A DNA stretch of 39,458 nt. Origin: an uncultured Clostridia bacterium (lineage in GTDB: Bacteria; Bacillota_I; Bacilli_A; RF39; UBA660). The position numbers were made by a program, and so were the translations under genes. Under the pieces are notes generated by a model that worked only from the letters and a program-made list of their open reading frames with translations, had not been told where the DNA came from and did not search any database. Below are positions 1-6,496 of the stretch, piece after piece. The stretch spans positions 1 to 39,458 of the forward strand of contig CAMOMI010000005.1 in assembly GCA_946619755.1 (NCBI GenBank). The letters are read 5' to 3'. The number at the start of each line of letters is the position of its first letter. The first letter of the stretch is position 1.

Positions 1-112
1 GTCTTCTTTAAAGGGGAACCGCAACACTGGTAACGGTATGTAGAAGATAGGGAAATCCTACTTGACCTAAGTCCCAAAGTTAATTATATCTATAAGCCAT
101 TGGTTTTTTTAT
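1..112 (+). promoter_or_regulatory. Probable c-di-AMP (ydaO/yuaA-type) riboswitch, 3' part only
   Basis: The stretch carries in order GGGGAACCGC, a GGTAAC element, AGGGAAATCC, then CCTAAGTCCC, AAGTTAA and a closing AAGCC. From memory this follows the order and spacing of the ydaO/yuaA aptamer 3' half (GGAACCGC, GGGGUUAAUC, GUAGGGAUACC, CACCCGACAGCUAAC, GGAGGC), with several substitutions. The 5' half lies outside the window. This class binds cyclic di-AMP and usually turns off genes for potassium, osmolyte or wall functions. The membrane protein starting at 124 would be the controlled gene. The short CCATTGG hairpin before a T-run near 98-110 might be part of the expression platform, but this is uncertain. 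Confidence 0.68.
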
Positions 113-123
113 TGGAGGACATG

Positions 124-648
124 ATGAAGAAAAGTAATCAAAGTTGGGTTGTAATTGTGACAGTTTTAGCATTTTTGTTATCACTAATAATGTCATTTAT
201 ATCAGGAATGATTTTAAAAAATGTTACACTTACGATATCAATTATTGTTACCTTTCTTTTTGTTTTGTTAGGTATAATATTTGATATTATTGGGGTAGCA
301 GCTACTAGTGGTGATGAGGTGGCATTTCACTCGATGAGTGCTAGACGTGTGCGAGGTGGTAAAATAGGTGTGTTGCTTATTAAAAATGCGTCTAAAGTAT
401 CAAGCATTTGTTGCGATGTAGTTGGAGATATTTGTGGAATTATTTCAGGAAGTGCCGGTGTAACTATTGTGGCACTTATTATAAAAATGACAAATGTGAA
501 TGAAATACTTATTTCACTATTGGTAACAGGTTTAATATCAGCACTGACAATTGGTGGAAAAGCAATGGGAAAAAGCCTGGCAATTAATAAAAGTACTGAA
601 GTTATAACTATTGTGGCAAAGGTGTTATCAATATTCAGTAAAGGATAG
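124..648 (+). CDS. Small multi-pass membrane protein, CorB/CNNM-like (DUF21-like)
   Basis: The protein has 174 residues from the ATG at 124. That start sits 5 bases after GGAGG, whereas the ATG at 121 is too close. There are two N-terminal membrane helices (about residues 8-28 and 36-56), the conserved-looking stretch GIIFDIIGVAATSGDEVAFHS at 50-70, and two more hydrophobic segments (about 105-120 and 130-150). The middle stretch resembles short clostridial proteins often labelled Mg/Co transporter CorB, which correspond to a lone CNNM/DUF21 membrane domain without CBS domains; this rests on recall, not a search. An ion-related role fits control by a c-di-AMP riboswitch directly upstream. The gene is monocistronic, with a terminator at 668-689. 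Transport activity itself is not demonstrated by anything visible here. Confidence 0.65.
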   Translation: MKKSNQSWVVIVTVLAFLLSLIMSFISGMILKNVTLTISIIVTFLFVLLGIIFDIIGVAATSGDEVAFHSMSARRVRGGKIGVLLIKNASKVSSICCDVVGDICGIISGSAGVTIVALIIKMTNVNEILISLLVTGLISALTIGGKAMGKSLAINKSTEVITIVAKVLSIFSKG

Positions 649-667
649 TTTAATAAAATTATTAAAT

Positions 668-689
668 ACCATTTTATATGGTTTTTTTT
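668..689 (+). terminator. Rho-independent terminator after the CorB-like gene
   Basis: ACCAT and ATGGT pair around an AT-rich loop and are followed directly by a run of seven T. Confidence 0.7.
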
Positions 690-706
690 ATAAAATTAAA
701 AAATGT

Positions 707-735
707 TTGACAAAATTGAATGTTTGTGTTAATAT
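707..735 (+). promoter_or_regulatory. Sigma-A promoter of the Cys-rich surface protein unit
   Basis: TTGACA and TAATAT are separated by 17 bases, 31 bases upstream of the start codon at 767. A strong GAAGGGGGA ribosome binding site follows. Confidence 0.85.
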
Positions 736-766
736 AGAGAGCGATTTTCGTGAAGGGGGAATTATT

Positions 767-2371
767 ATGTACGAAGAAAACAGAAGATTTAGTTGGACAG
801 GATTGTTTATTAAGATAATAATTGTAGTTATATTTATCTTATTTACAATCTGGTTATTATCATTATCTACAAAAAATGCAACTAAGGGATTGTCTGACTC
901 ATTAAATGTTCTTACTGATCAAATCTTCTCAGATAACATTTCTAAGATGAAAGAAGTTGGTAAAGAATATTTCACTACTGAGAGATTACCTGAAAAAGTT
1001 GGTGATGTTAAAACATTATCACTTCAAAAAATGTATGACTCTAAATTATTATTAGAGTTAAAGGACAAGAATGGAAAGGCTTGTTCTGCTAAGAATTCAT
1101 ATGTTTCTGTTGAAAAACTTGAGACAGAATATCAAATGAAAGTATATCTAGAGTGCGGTGACGAAGCAGATTATGTTGTTACTATCATGGGATGTTACAA
1201 TTATTGTAATACAGATATATGTGAGAAGAAGACTGAAACTAAGGAAGATAATAAAACAGCAAAAAATCTTGAATATCAATATAGCAAAACAACAGGCGGT
1301 AAGTGGACTGATTGGGGAGCTTTTACAAATTGGACTAATGTTAGTGTAACTAAAACAAATTACAGGGACGTTGAAACTAAGGTTGTAAAAGAATCATATA
1401 CTTATGATAAAGAAATTAAAGAAACAATATATGTAAATGATGCAAGTATTTGTCAAGAAATTGATGGATATAATTTAGTATCAGAAAGTAATGGCGTATG
1501 TCATTATGAAAAACCAACTATTGTTAAAACTGGCTTAACTTGTCCAGAAGTATCTGGATATAAAAATACAGGTATTAGTGGAACAACATGTAGTTATAAA
1601 CAAATAACTCCAAGTAAGACTAGTTTGATTTGTCCAGAAGTATCTGGATATAAAAACACAGGTATTAGTGGAACAACATGTAATTATAAGAAAAATACTG
1701 CAACTAAGACTGATCCATTAACTTGTCCATCAAGTTATAATGATTATTCATTAACTAGTCAAAATGGATTTACTTGTAATTATGCTAAAACAGTTCAATC
1801 AGAAAGTTGTACAAGTGTTCCAGTTGGAAAGCAATTAGTATCAACTTGTTCAGGATGTGGTGCTTCATGGCAAACTGTTTATGAAACAAGATGTGAGACA
1901 GTTTATAATACTAATACAGCATCAACAGAAGTTGGTTGCCCAGCAGGATATGCAAAAGATAATAATACTTGTGTAAAATATGAAACTACTACTGGAAATG
2001 CAATTTGTCCAAATGGATATACAAAAGATAATAATACTTGTGTAAAATATGAAACTATGACTAAAGGTGCTACTTGTCCAAAGGGATATACAAAGGATAA
2101 TAATACTTGTGTTAAGAGTGGTACTGAAAAAACAACTAAGAATGCAATTTGTTTATCTAAACAAAAACTTATAGATGGAAAATGCTATGAGGAAAAGAAG
2201 TCAATTGTTACAGTTGAAGGAACTAAGAATGTTACATATTATAGATACAGATTAAGAGAATATATTGGTGGAACTACTGATTATAAATGGAGTTCATCAA
2301 ATAATGATAAGACTTTAATTAATGCTGGTTATAAATTAACTGGTAAAACAAGAGAAGTAGGGGGTAAATAA
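767..2371 (+). CDS. Membrane-anchored Cys-rich repeat surface protein, unknown
   Basis: The protein has 534 residues from the ATG at 767, preceded by AGGGGGA. The ORF-track start at 611 overlaps the previous gene, its terminator and the promoter, and is rejected. One membrane helix (about residues 11-33) has no signal-peptidase site, so the rest is probably outside the cell as a type II membrane protein. The ectodomain holds a Trp-rich patch (WTDWGAFTNW, reminiscent of thrombospondin type 1 repeats) near residue 184. Two 30-residue repeats follow (CPEVSGYKNTGISGTTC), then three 23-residue repeats (CPxGYxKDNNTCVKYET) and a short C-terminal region. Each repeat has paired cysteines, suggesting disulfides. 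The gene is followed after 2 bases by the coiled-coil protein at 2374, so the two probably act together. I know no function; adhesion or a surface layer is possible. Confidence 0.8.
   Translation: MYEENRRFSWTGLFIKIIIVVIFILFTIWLLSLSTKNATKGLSDSLNVLTDQIFSDNISKMKEVGKEYFTTERLPEKVGDVKTLSLQKMYDSKLLLELKDKNGKACSAKNSYVSVEKLETEYQMKVYLECGDEADYVVTIMGCYNYCNTDICEKKTETKEDNKTAKNLEYQYSKTTGGKWTDWGAFTNWTNVSVTKTNYRDVETKVVKESYTYDKEIKETIYVNDASICQEIDGYNLVSESNGVCHYEKPTIVKTGLTCPEVSGYKNTGISGTTCSYKQITPSKTSLICPEVSGYKNTGISGTTCNYKKNTATKTDPLTCPSSYNDYSLTSQNGFTCNYAKTVQSESCTSVPVGKQLVSTCSGCGASWQTVYETRCETVYNTNTASTEVGCPAGYAKDNNTCVKYETTTGNAICPNGYTKDNNTCVKYETMTKGATCPKGYTKDNNTCVKSGTEKTTKNAICLSKQKLIDGKCYEEKKSIVTVEGTKNVTYYRYRLREYIGGTTDYKWSSSNNDKTLINAGYKLTGKTREVGGK
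1541..1720 (+). repeat. Two tandem 90-bp repeats inside the Cys-rich gene
   Basis: TGTCCAGAAGTATCTGGATA occurs at 1541 and again at 1631. The following roughly 40 bases are also nearly identical, giving a 90-base period (30 codons). The near-identity at DNA level points to recent duplication or gene conversion. Confidence 0.9.
1937..2143 (+). repeat. Three tandem 69-bp repeats inside the Cys-rich gene
   Basis: Units begin at 1937, 2006 and 2075, a period of 69 bases (23 codons). They share the core AAAGATAATAATACTTGTGT with few differences and encode CPxGYxKDNNTCVK units. Confidence 0.9.
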
Positions 2372-2373
2372 TA

Positions 2374-3546
2374 ATGGATAATTTTGATAGTTTATTAAAA
2401 GAATTAGATAGAGTATTAGAAGAACAAAAGAATAGACAAGAAGAAGCTAAAAATGAACAAACTATGGCTGAAGAAATGAAAGCAGAAGCAGTTAAAAAAG
2501 AAGCTGAAGCTAGAGCTAGATTAGCAGAACTTGAACAAGCTAGAATTAAAGCAAGTGAGGCACAAGCAGCATTTAACAGCGTAAGAAGTACTGTTGCAGA
2601 TGAACATAGTGCCGATCAAGCATATGCAAATACTGGCAGTAAGAAAAAATCTGGTGGATTCTTTACAGGTTTAGTTGTTGGTGTTGCAGCATTGTCATTA
2701 CTTATTGGTGGTTTTAAATTGTTAAAAGATGTAAAATCTGGAGAAATTAGAACATCAATTATTGCTAGTGATACTAGAACAGATGAAGAAAAGGAACTTG
2801 CAGATAAGTATGGTATAACTTATGATGGTAGTGTTGCTACTGTAAAATCTGCTGAATATGTGGAACTTACAACTGAAGAGTTTGAAACATTACTTGCTAA
2901 AAGCGTTAAAAGTATTAAGGATAAAGGTATTACTTTAGATGAAGCTGATATAATTAAGTTTGTAACTATTGTTAATATCGATAAATTATCTCAAGATAAT
3001 CCTGAGTTATTAATACAAATTATTGGTGATCAAAATCCTGATCAAGTTAAGCTTGATGCTCAAAAAGTTATGGGTGCATTAGAAATGTATAACTATAATC
3101 AATATTTTGCTACAGGAAATAGAGATGGATTTATATTAGCTAGTGAATTTGTATTTGATGCTAATGAACAAGCTAAATTAGCAGTTATTGAAGAAAGAAT
3201 TGCTGAGATAGCTTTAGCTAAAGATGATAAAGTTAAAATGAACGAATTAATCCATTCATTATTTATAGATATGTTAGATCCACAAAATGAATTATCATAT
3301 TTAGAATCAGGTGTAGGATTTGGTGCACAATTAGATCTTGAACCTATTCGTGGATTATATGGATTAGCTGATGATTTTGAAACAATTACATTAGATGATA
3401 CAAATAAGGAATTAGTTAAATATTTTGTTCCATATTCAGGTGATGAACAAGAATATGAAGATAACAATTTATTAAATGGTTATATTAGAAATATTAACGA
3501 TTTATTAAGTGATTGTCAAAATAAATCTAAAACACTTTCAAAATAA
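2374..3546 (+). CDS. Coiled-coil single-pass membrane protein, unknown
   Basis: The protein has 390 residues, with its start 2 bases after the stop of the Cys-rich gene and a GTAGGGGG ribosome binding site inside that gene's end. Residues 1-70 are a highly charged predicted coiled coil rich in Glu, Lys, Ala and Gln. A Lys-rich and Gly-rich linker precedes one membrane helix at about 94-116. The remaining 270 residues are mostly acidic and look globular and helical. With Lys-rich KKK before the helix, the coiled coil is likely cytoplasmic and the C-terminal part external. It forms a two-gene unit with the Cys-rich protein, sharing the promoter at 707 and a terminator at 3553. I do not recognise the family. 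Confidence 0.78.
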   Translation: MDNFDSLLKELDRVLEEQKNRQEEAKNEQTMAEEMKAEAVKKEAEARARLAELEQARIKASEAQAAFNSVRSTVADEHSADQAYANTGSKKKSGGFFTGLVVGVAALSLLIGGFKLLKDVKSGEIRTSIIASDTRTDEEKELADKYGITYDGSVATVKSAEYVELTTEEFETLLAKSVKSIKDKGITLDEADIIKFVTIVNIDKLSQDNPELLIQIIGDQNPDQVKLDAQKVMGALEMYNYNQYFATGNRDGFILASEFVFDANEQAKLAVIEERIAEIALAKDDKVKMNELIHSLFIDMLDPQNELSYLESGVGFGAQLDLEPIRGLYGLADDFETITLDDTNKELVKYFVPYSGDEQEYEDNNLLNGYIRNINDLLSDCQNKSKTLSK

Positions 3547-3552
3547 GTTTAA

Positions 3553-3575
3553 AAGTCTAGAAATAGACTTTTTTT
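3553..3575 (+). terminator. Terminator of the surface-protein unit
   Basis: AAGTCTA and TAGACTT form a 7-bp stem around a 4-base GAAA loop, followed by a T-run. Confidence 0.85.
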
Positions 3576-3588
3576 CTTTATTAAAAAA

Positions 3589-3597
3589 TGGTATAAT
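3589..3597 (+). promoter_or_regulatory. Extended -10 promoter with start at or next to the ATG
   Basis: TGGTATAAT is an extended -10 element (TGn plus perfect TATAAT). No good -35 is seen, because that position lies in the T-run of the preceding terminator. The expected transcription start is 7 bases past the -10, at 3604, which is the A of the start codon. Confidence 0.72.
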
Positions 3598-3603
3598 GCA
3601 GTT

Positions 3604-4008
3604 ATGAAAAGGTTAATTAAAGCATTTATTGTTAGTTTGTTGATTATTATTTTTGGTATTATGTATATGGTAATAGATAATAATAATTATAATAATAAAT
3701 TAAAGAAAAAAATTATTAGTAATACGGATATAAAAAATGTTAACTATATAAATAAATATAATGATTATTATATTGTTAAGGATAATAATTATTTATATTT
3801 GTTTAATAATAAATATGATGAATTACTTAAGATAGATAAGATTTTACTATGTGAAAATAATAAAAATTATGATATCATATATAATGATGAAAAACTAATG
3901 TATATTAGTGATTACTATAAAGGGCAGACATTAGTATATGAATATTATGATATATATACATATGAGCTAATTAAAAGGGTTTTTGTTGGAGGTGAATATC
4001 ATGAATAG
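3604..4008 (+). CDS. Small N-terminally anchored membrane protein, unknown
   Basis: The protein has 134 residues, with one helix at about residues 7-24 and a Lys/Arg start, then an Asn/Tyr/Lys-rich domain that is probably external. It precedes dnaD and overlaps it by 8 bases. In Bacillus the gene ypmB (also N-terminally anchored) lies a few genes ahead of dnaD-nth, so a distant YpmB-like role is conceivable, but I see no diagnostic motif. No Shine-Dalgarno sequence precedes the ATG, and the promoter spacing implies a leaderless mRNA. Very high Asn, Tyr and Lys content reflects the AT-rich genome. Confidence 0.7.
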   Translation: MKRLIKAFIVSLLIIIFGIMYMVIDNNNYNNKLKKKIISNTDIKNVNYINKYNDYYIVKDNNYLYLFNNKYDELLKIDKILLCENNKNYDIIYNDEKLMYISDYYKGQTLVYEYYDIYTYELIKRVFVGGEYHE

Positions 4009-4636
4009 TATGTTTAACATTCTAAAAGCAAAGCCAATGTTTATTCCAAAGATATTACTTAGTAATTACAAGAAATTAGGACTTAGTGATGAGGAATTGA
4101 TTATTGTCATAGTTATTATGAATTATGGAGATAATGTTTTATATAATCCAGAATTGTTTGCGAGTGATATTGGGGGAGATAAACATAAAGTAATGATGGT
4201 TATTGATAATCTTTGTGATAAGAATATTTTATCGTTAATTGTTGATAGAAGTAATAAAAAAACACATGAATATCTTTCTTTAGAGACATTATATGAAAAA
4301 CTATTTAATATTATTTTAGATAAACCTGAAGATGATAAAATTGATAATTCAATATTTAGCATATTTGAAAATGAACTTGGAAGAACATTATCACCAATGG
4401 AATATGAAAAGATTAAAGAGTGGATTACTAGTGGTAATAGTATAGAACTTATTGCTTGTGCTTTAAATGAAGCAGTAATGAATGGAGTAAGTAATTTAAA
4501 TTATATTGATAGTATTCTGAATAATTGGCATAAAAAGGGATATAAAACCAAAGCGGATATACAAAAGGAAAAAGAAAATTATCGTAATAAAAAAGAAAAG
4601 AAAGACATATATGATACGGACTGGTTAAATGGATAG
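4001..4636 (+). CDS. dnaD: Replication initiation protein DnaD
   Basis: The protein has 211 residues from the ATG at 4001, behind GGAGGTGAA; the ORF-track start at 3983 lacks this placement. The N-terminal winged-helix region (about 1-100) contains SDEELIIVIVIMNYGDN. The C-terminal DnaB/DnaD domain (about 120-185) contains FENELGRTLSPMEYEKIKEW and ends in the YIDSILNNWHKKGYKT signature of the DnaD family. DnaD loads at DnaA-opened origins or at PriA restart sites and remodels DNA. A charged Lys/Glu-rich tail follows. The gene overlaps its neighbours by 8 bases on each side, indicating translational coupling with nth, which is the usual Bacilli arrangement. Confidence 0.92.
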   Translation: MNSMFNILKAKPMFIPKILLSNYKKLGLSDEELIIVIVIMNYGDNVLYNPELFASDIGGDKHKVMMVIDNLCDKNILSLIVDRSNKKTHEYLSLETLYEKLFNIILDKPEDDKIDNSIFSIFENELGRTLSPMEYEKIKEWITSGNSIELIACALNEAVMNGVSNLNYIDSILNNWHKKGYKTKADIQKEKENYRNKKEKKDIYDTDWLNG

Positions 4637-5252
4637 TGAGATATTTAATTATTTAGATTTGCTATTTCCTGATGCTAGATGTGAACTTAATTATAATAAA
4701 GATTATGAACTATTAATTGCGACTGTTTTAAGCGCTCAGACAACTGATAAAAGAGTTAATAAAGTAACTGAAGTTTTATTTAATAAATATCCTTCAATTA
4801 AAGATTTGAGTGAAGCAAGTGTACTGGATATTGAAAAGATTATTAGAGAAATAGGAACATTTAGAAAAAAAGCTAAATTTGTACATGAAATAACAAAAAA
4901 GTTATATGATGATGGTTATGATTATGTACCTAATGATAGAAAATACATTGAATCATTACCTGGAGTAGGACATAAAACTGCAAATGTCTTTTTGGCTAAT
5001 ATATATAATGAACCAACAATGGCTGTCGATACACATGTATCTAGAGTTAGTAGACGTTTAGGAATAACTAAAGAAAATGATAATGTATCAGTTATTGAAG
5101 ACAAATTAATGAAAAAAGTACCTAAGGATAGATGGAGCAAAACGCATCATCAATTGGTACTATTTGGAAGATATAAGTGTAAAGCAGTTAATCCTAACTG
5201 TACGGACTGTTTGATTAAAGAAAAATGTCAGTATTATAAAAAAAATAATTAG
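4629..5252 (+). CDS. nth: Endonuclease III (DNA glycosylase/AP lyase)
   Basis: The protein has 207 residues, a normal length. The helix-hairpin-helix LPGVGHKTAN (residues 110-119) carries the catalytic Lys. VDTHVSRVSRRLG (134 onward) carries the catalytic Asp. The C-terminal C-x6-C-x2-C-x5-C cluster (CKAVNPNCTDCLIKEKC) binds a 4Fe-4S cluster. It removes oxidised pyrimidines and nicks the abasic site in base excision repair. It is the last gene of the unit with dnaD and ends in a two-way terminator shared with the ferredoxin gene on the other strand. Confidence 0.96.
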   Translation: MDSEIFNYLDLLFPDARCELNYNKDYELLIATVLSAQTTDKRVNKVTEVLFNKYPSIKDLSEASVLDIEKIIREIGTFRKKAKFVHEITKKLYDDGYDYVPNDRKYIESLPGVGHKTANVFLANIYNEPTMAVDTHVSRVSRRLGITKENDNVSVIEDKLMKKVPKDRWSKTHHQLVLFGRYKCKAVNPNCTDCLIKEKCQYYKKNN

Positions 5253-5272
5253 TAGAAATCTACTAATTTTTT
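5240..5272. terminator. Bidirectional terminator between nth and the ferredoxin gene
   Basis: AATTAGTAGA and TCTACTAATT form a near-perfect palindrome flanked by an A-run on the left and a T-run on the right, so it can work on both strands. The stop codons of both converging genes touch the stem. Confidence 0.85.
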
Positions 5273-5462
5273 ATATTTCTTCGATTGCCTCGGTAGGACA
5301 TTGACTAATTGCATCTTTGGTTACTTCTTCAAGATCACTAGGAATTTCTTCAAGAATGCAATGAGCTAGACCGTCATCGTTAAAATCAAATACTTCGCTT
5401 TCAGTTAAGGCAACACAATTGCCACATCCAATACATTTATCTTGGTTTACTTTTGCTTTCAT
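5271..5462 (-). CDS. 4Fe-4S ferredoxin, single cluster
   Basis: The protein has 63 residues with CIGCGNC (Cys 10, 13, 16) and a remote Cys-Pro (Cys 55), which together bind one 4Fe-4S cluster. One extra Cys at 35 occupies a position often involved in a disulfide in monocluster ferredoxins. It is acidic, as expected for a soluble low-potential electron carrier. It has its own promoter on the minus strand and a GAAGG ribosome binding site. Its electron-donor and acceptor partners cannot be told from here. Confidence 0.93.
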   Translation of the reverse strand: MKAKVNQDKCIGCGNCVALTESEVFDFNDDGLAHCILEEIPSDLEEVTKDAISQCPTEAIEEI

Positions 5463-5487
5463 TTTGCATACCTTCTTTCTTTAGTTA

Positions 5488-5516
5488 ATTATAAGTGTAA
5501 ATTGATAAAAAATCAA
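5488..5516 (-). promoter_or_regulatory. Promoter of the ferredoxin gene
   Basis: On the minus strand TTGATT is followed after 17 bases by TATAAT, 26 bases upstream of the ATG. Confidence 0.8.
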
Positions 5517-5545
5517 TAAAATTTGTTTTAGTTCTAAAAAAAATG

Positions 5546-5557
5546 TGTTATTATAAT
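5546..5557 (+). promoter_or_regulatory. -10 region for the tail-anchored protein gene
   Basis: TGTTATTATAAT contains either an extended -10 (TGt plus TATTAT) or a consensus TATAAT, 21-25 bases ahead of the ATG at 5579. The -35 is poor. Confidence 0.6.
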
Positions 5558-5578
5558 TGTGAATAGAGGGTGAAGTCT

Positions 5579-6382
5579 ATGGGAAGTAGAATGGACAAAT
5601 ATAGAAATGAAGAAATAATTCCTACGAGAAGTGATAAGAATAAAAAATTATATACACAAATATATAATGCTTATGATAATTTTGAAAATTTAGTTGTTCC
5701 ATCTAATGCTAGAGAAATAAGCCCTAGTGAATTAAAGAAAGAAATAACAAGTAGACAAGATTATCGTAGAAAAAAGGAATATGATGAAATTGCTAATAAT
5801 AGAGAAACTAATAATACTATTATTAGAAAAGAAAAAATGTTTGAAGAGCAAAAAAAAGAGGAAGAAGTATATGATATTAATGAACTTTTGAATAAAGCTA
5901 CGGCTGACAAAAAAGGACCAGAATTAATAGAACCTACTTTAGCTAATCAAGATTATCTTAAACGATTGAAATTAGATAATAGAAAAACAAATATAGAACA
6001 AGTTAAAGAAATGTATGAAGAAATAAAAGAAGATGAATCTTTAGAAGATGAATCACTTATGAAAACAGCTAATCTTTCTTTAGAGATATTATCTGATTTG
6101 AAAGGTGATAGTGATAAGACTATAGTTAGCGCACCAATTAAGAATGAAGAATTACCAGATGATTCTAAAGATAATGATTTTTATAGTAATACTTATAAAT
6201 TTAGTAAGAAGGATTTTGAGAATAAAGATTATGATAAAGACGATGATGAGGAAGAAGATGAATTTGATGATGAAGAGGATGGCGGTGGAAAGTTCTTTCT
6301 TAAGATTTTAATGATAGTCTTTGGAATTGCTCTAATTGGATTAATGTTATATTTTGTATTTAGATATTTTAATAAAGTTTAA
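5579..6382 (+). CDS. Acidic tail-anchored membrane protein, unknown
   Basis: The protein has 267 residues from the ATG at 5579, which is correctly spaced from GAGGGTG; the GTG at 5570 lies inside that site. The first 235 residues are hydrophilic and rich in Lys, Glu, Asp and Asn. They include a short motif DINELLNKATADKKGPE (about 104-120), which looks like a conserved linear segment, and a strongly acidic run (KDDDEEEDEFDDEEDGGG). One C-terminal membrane helix (about 238-262) follows, with a basic end. This layout places a large, mostly disordered domain in the cytoplasm, fixed by its tail. I do not recognise the family; a scaffold role at the membrane is possible. It has its own promoter and terminator. 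Confidence 0.78.
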   Translation: MGSRMDKYRNEEIIPTRSDKNKKLYTQIYNAYDNFENLVVPSNAREISPSELKKEITSRQDYRRKKEYDEIANNRETNNTIIRKEKMFEEQKKEEEVYDINELLNKATADKKGPELIEPTLANQDYLKRLKLDNRKTNIEQVKEMYEEIKEDESLEDESLMKTANLSLEILSDLKGDSDKTIVSAPIKNEELPDDSKDNDFYSNTYKFSKKDFENKDYDKDDDEEEDEFDDEEDGGGKFFLKILMIVFGIALIGLMLYFVFRYFNKV

Positions 6383-6416
6383 TTATCAATTATTAGAAAT
6401 AATTGATAATTTTTTT
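6382..6416 (+). terminator. Terminator after the tail-anchored protein gene
   Basis: ATTATCAATTATT pairs with AATAATTGATAAT around AGAA, followed by a run of seven T. The last base of the stop codon lies at the stem's edge. Confidence 0.88.
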
Positions 6417-6449
6417 GTCAAATCATAGGCGAAAAACGTGTATAATTTG

Positions 6450-6478
6450 TTGAAAGAGGTAGAAAATTATGTTATGAT
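6450..6478 (+). promoter_or_regulatory. Promoter of parC
   Basis: TTGAAA and TATGAT are separated by 17 bases, with TGT before the -10 (extended form). The predicted start at about 6485 leaves a leader of only about 12 bases, which is just the AGGGTGATAGGA ribosome binding site. A second TATAAT at 6441 has no good -35. Confidence 0.68.
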
Positions 6479-6496
6479 AAATCTAGGGTGATAGGA

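Noticed and set aside
611-766. Upstream extension of the Cys-rich protein to 611
   Set aside because: It overlaps the previous gene, a terminator and a strong promoter; the ATG at 767 has an excellent ribosome binding site.
1158-1349. 63-residue + strand ORF inside the Cys-rich gene
   Set aside because: It is an alternative frame with no ribosome binding site, inside a well-supported gene.
1541-2143. CRISPR-like repeats
   Set aside because: The repeats are in frame, encode Cys-paired protein units and have no unique spacers; no cas genes are present.
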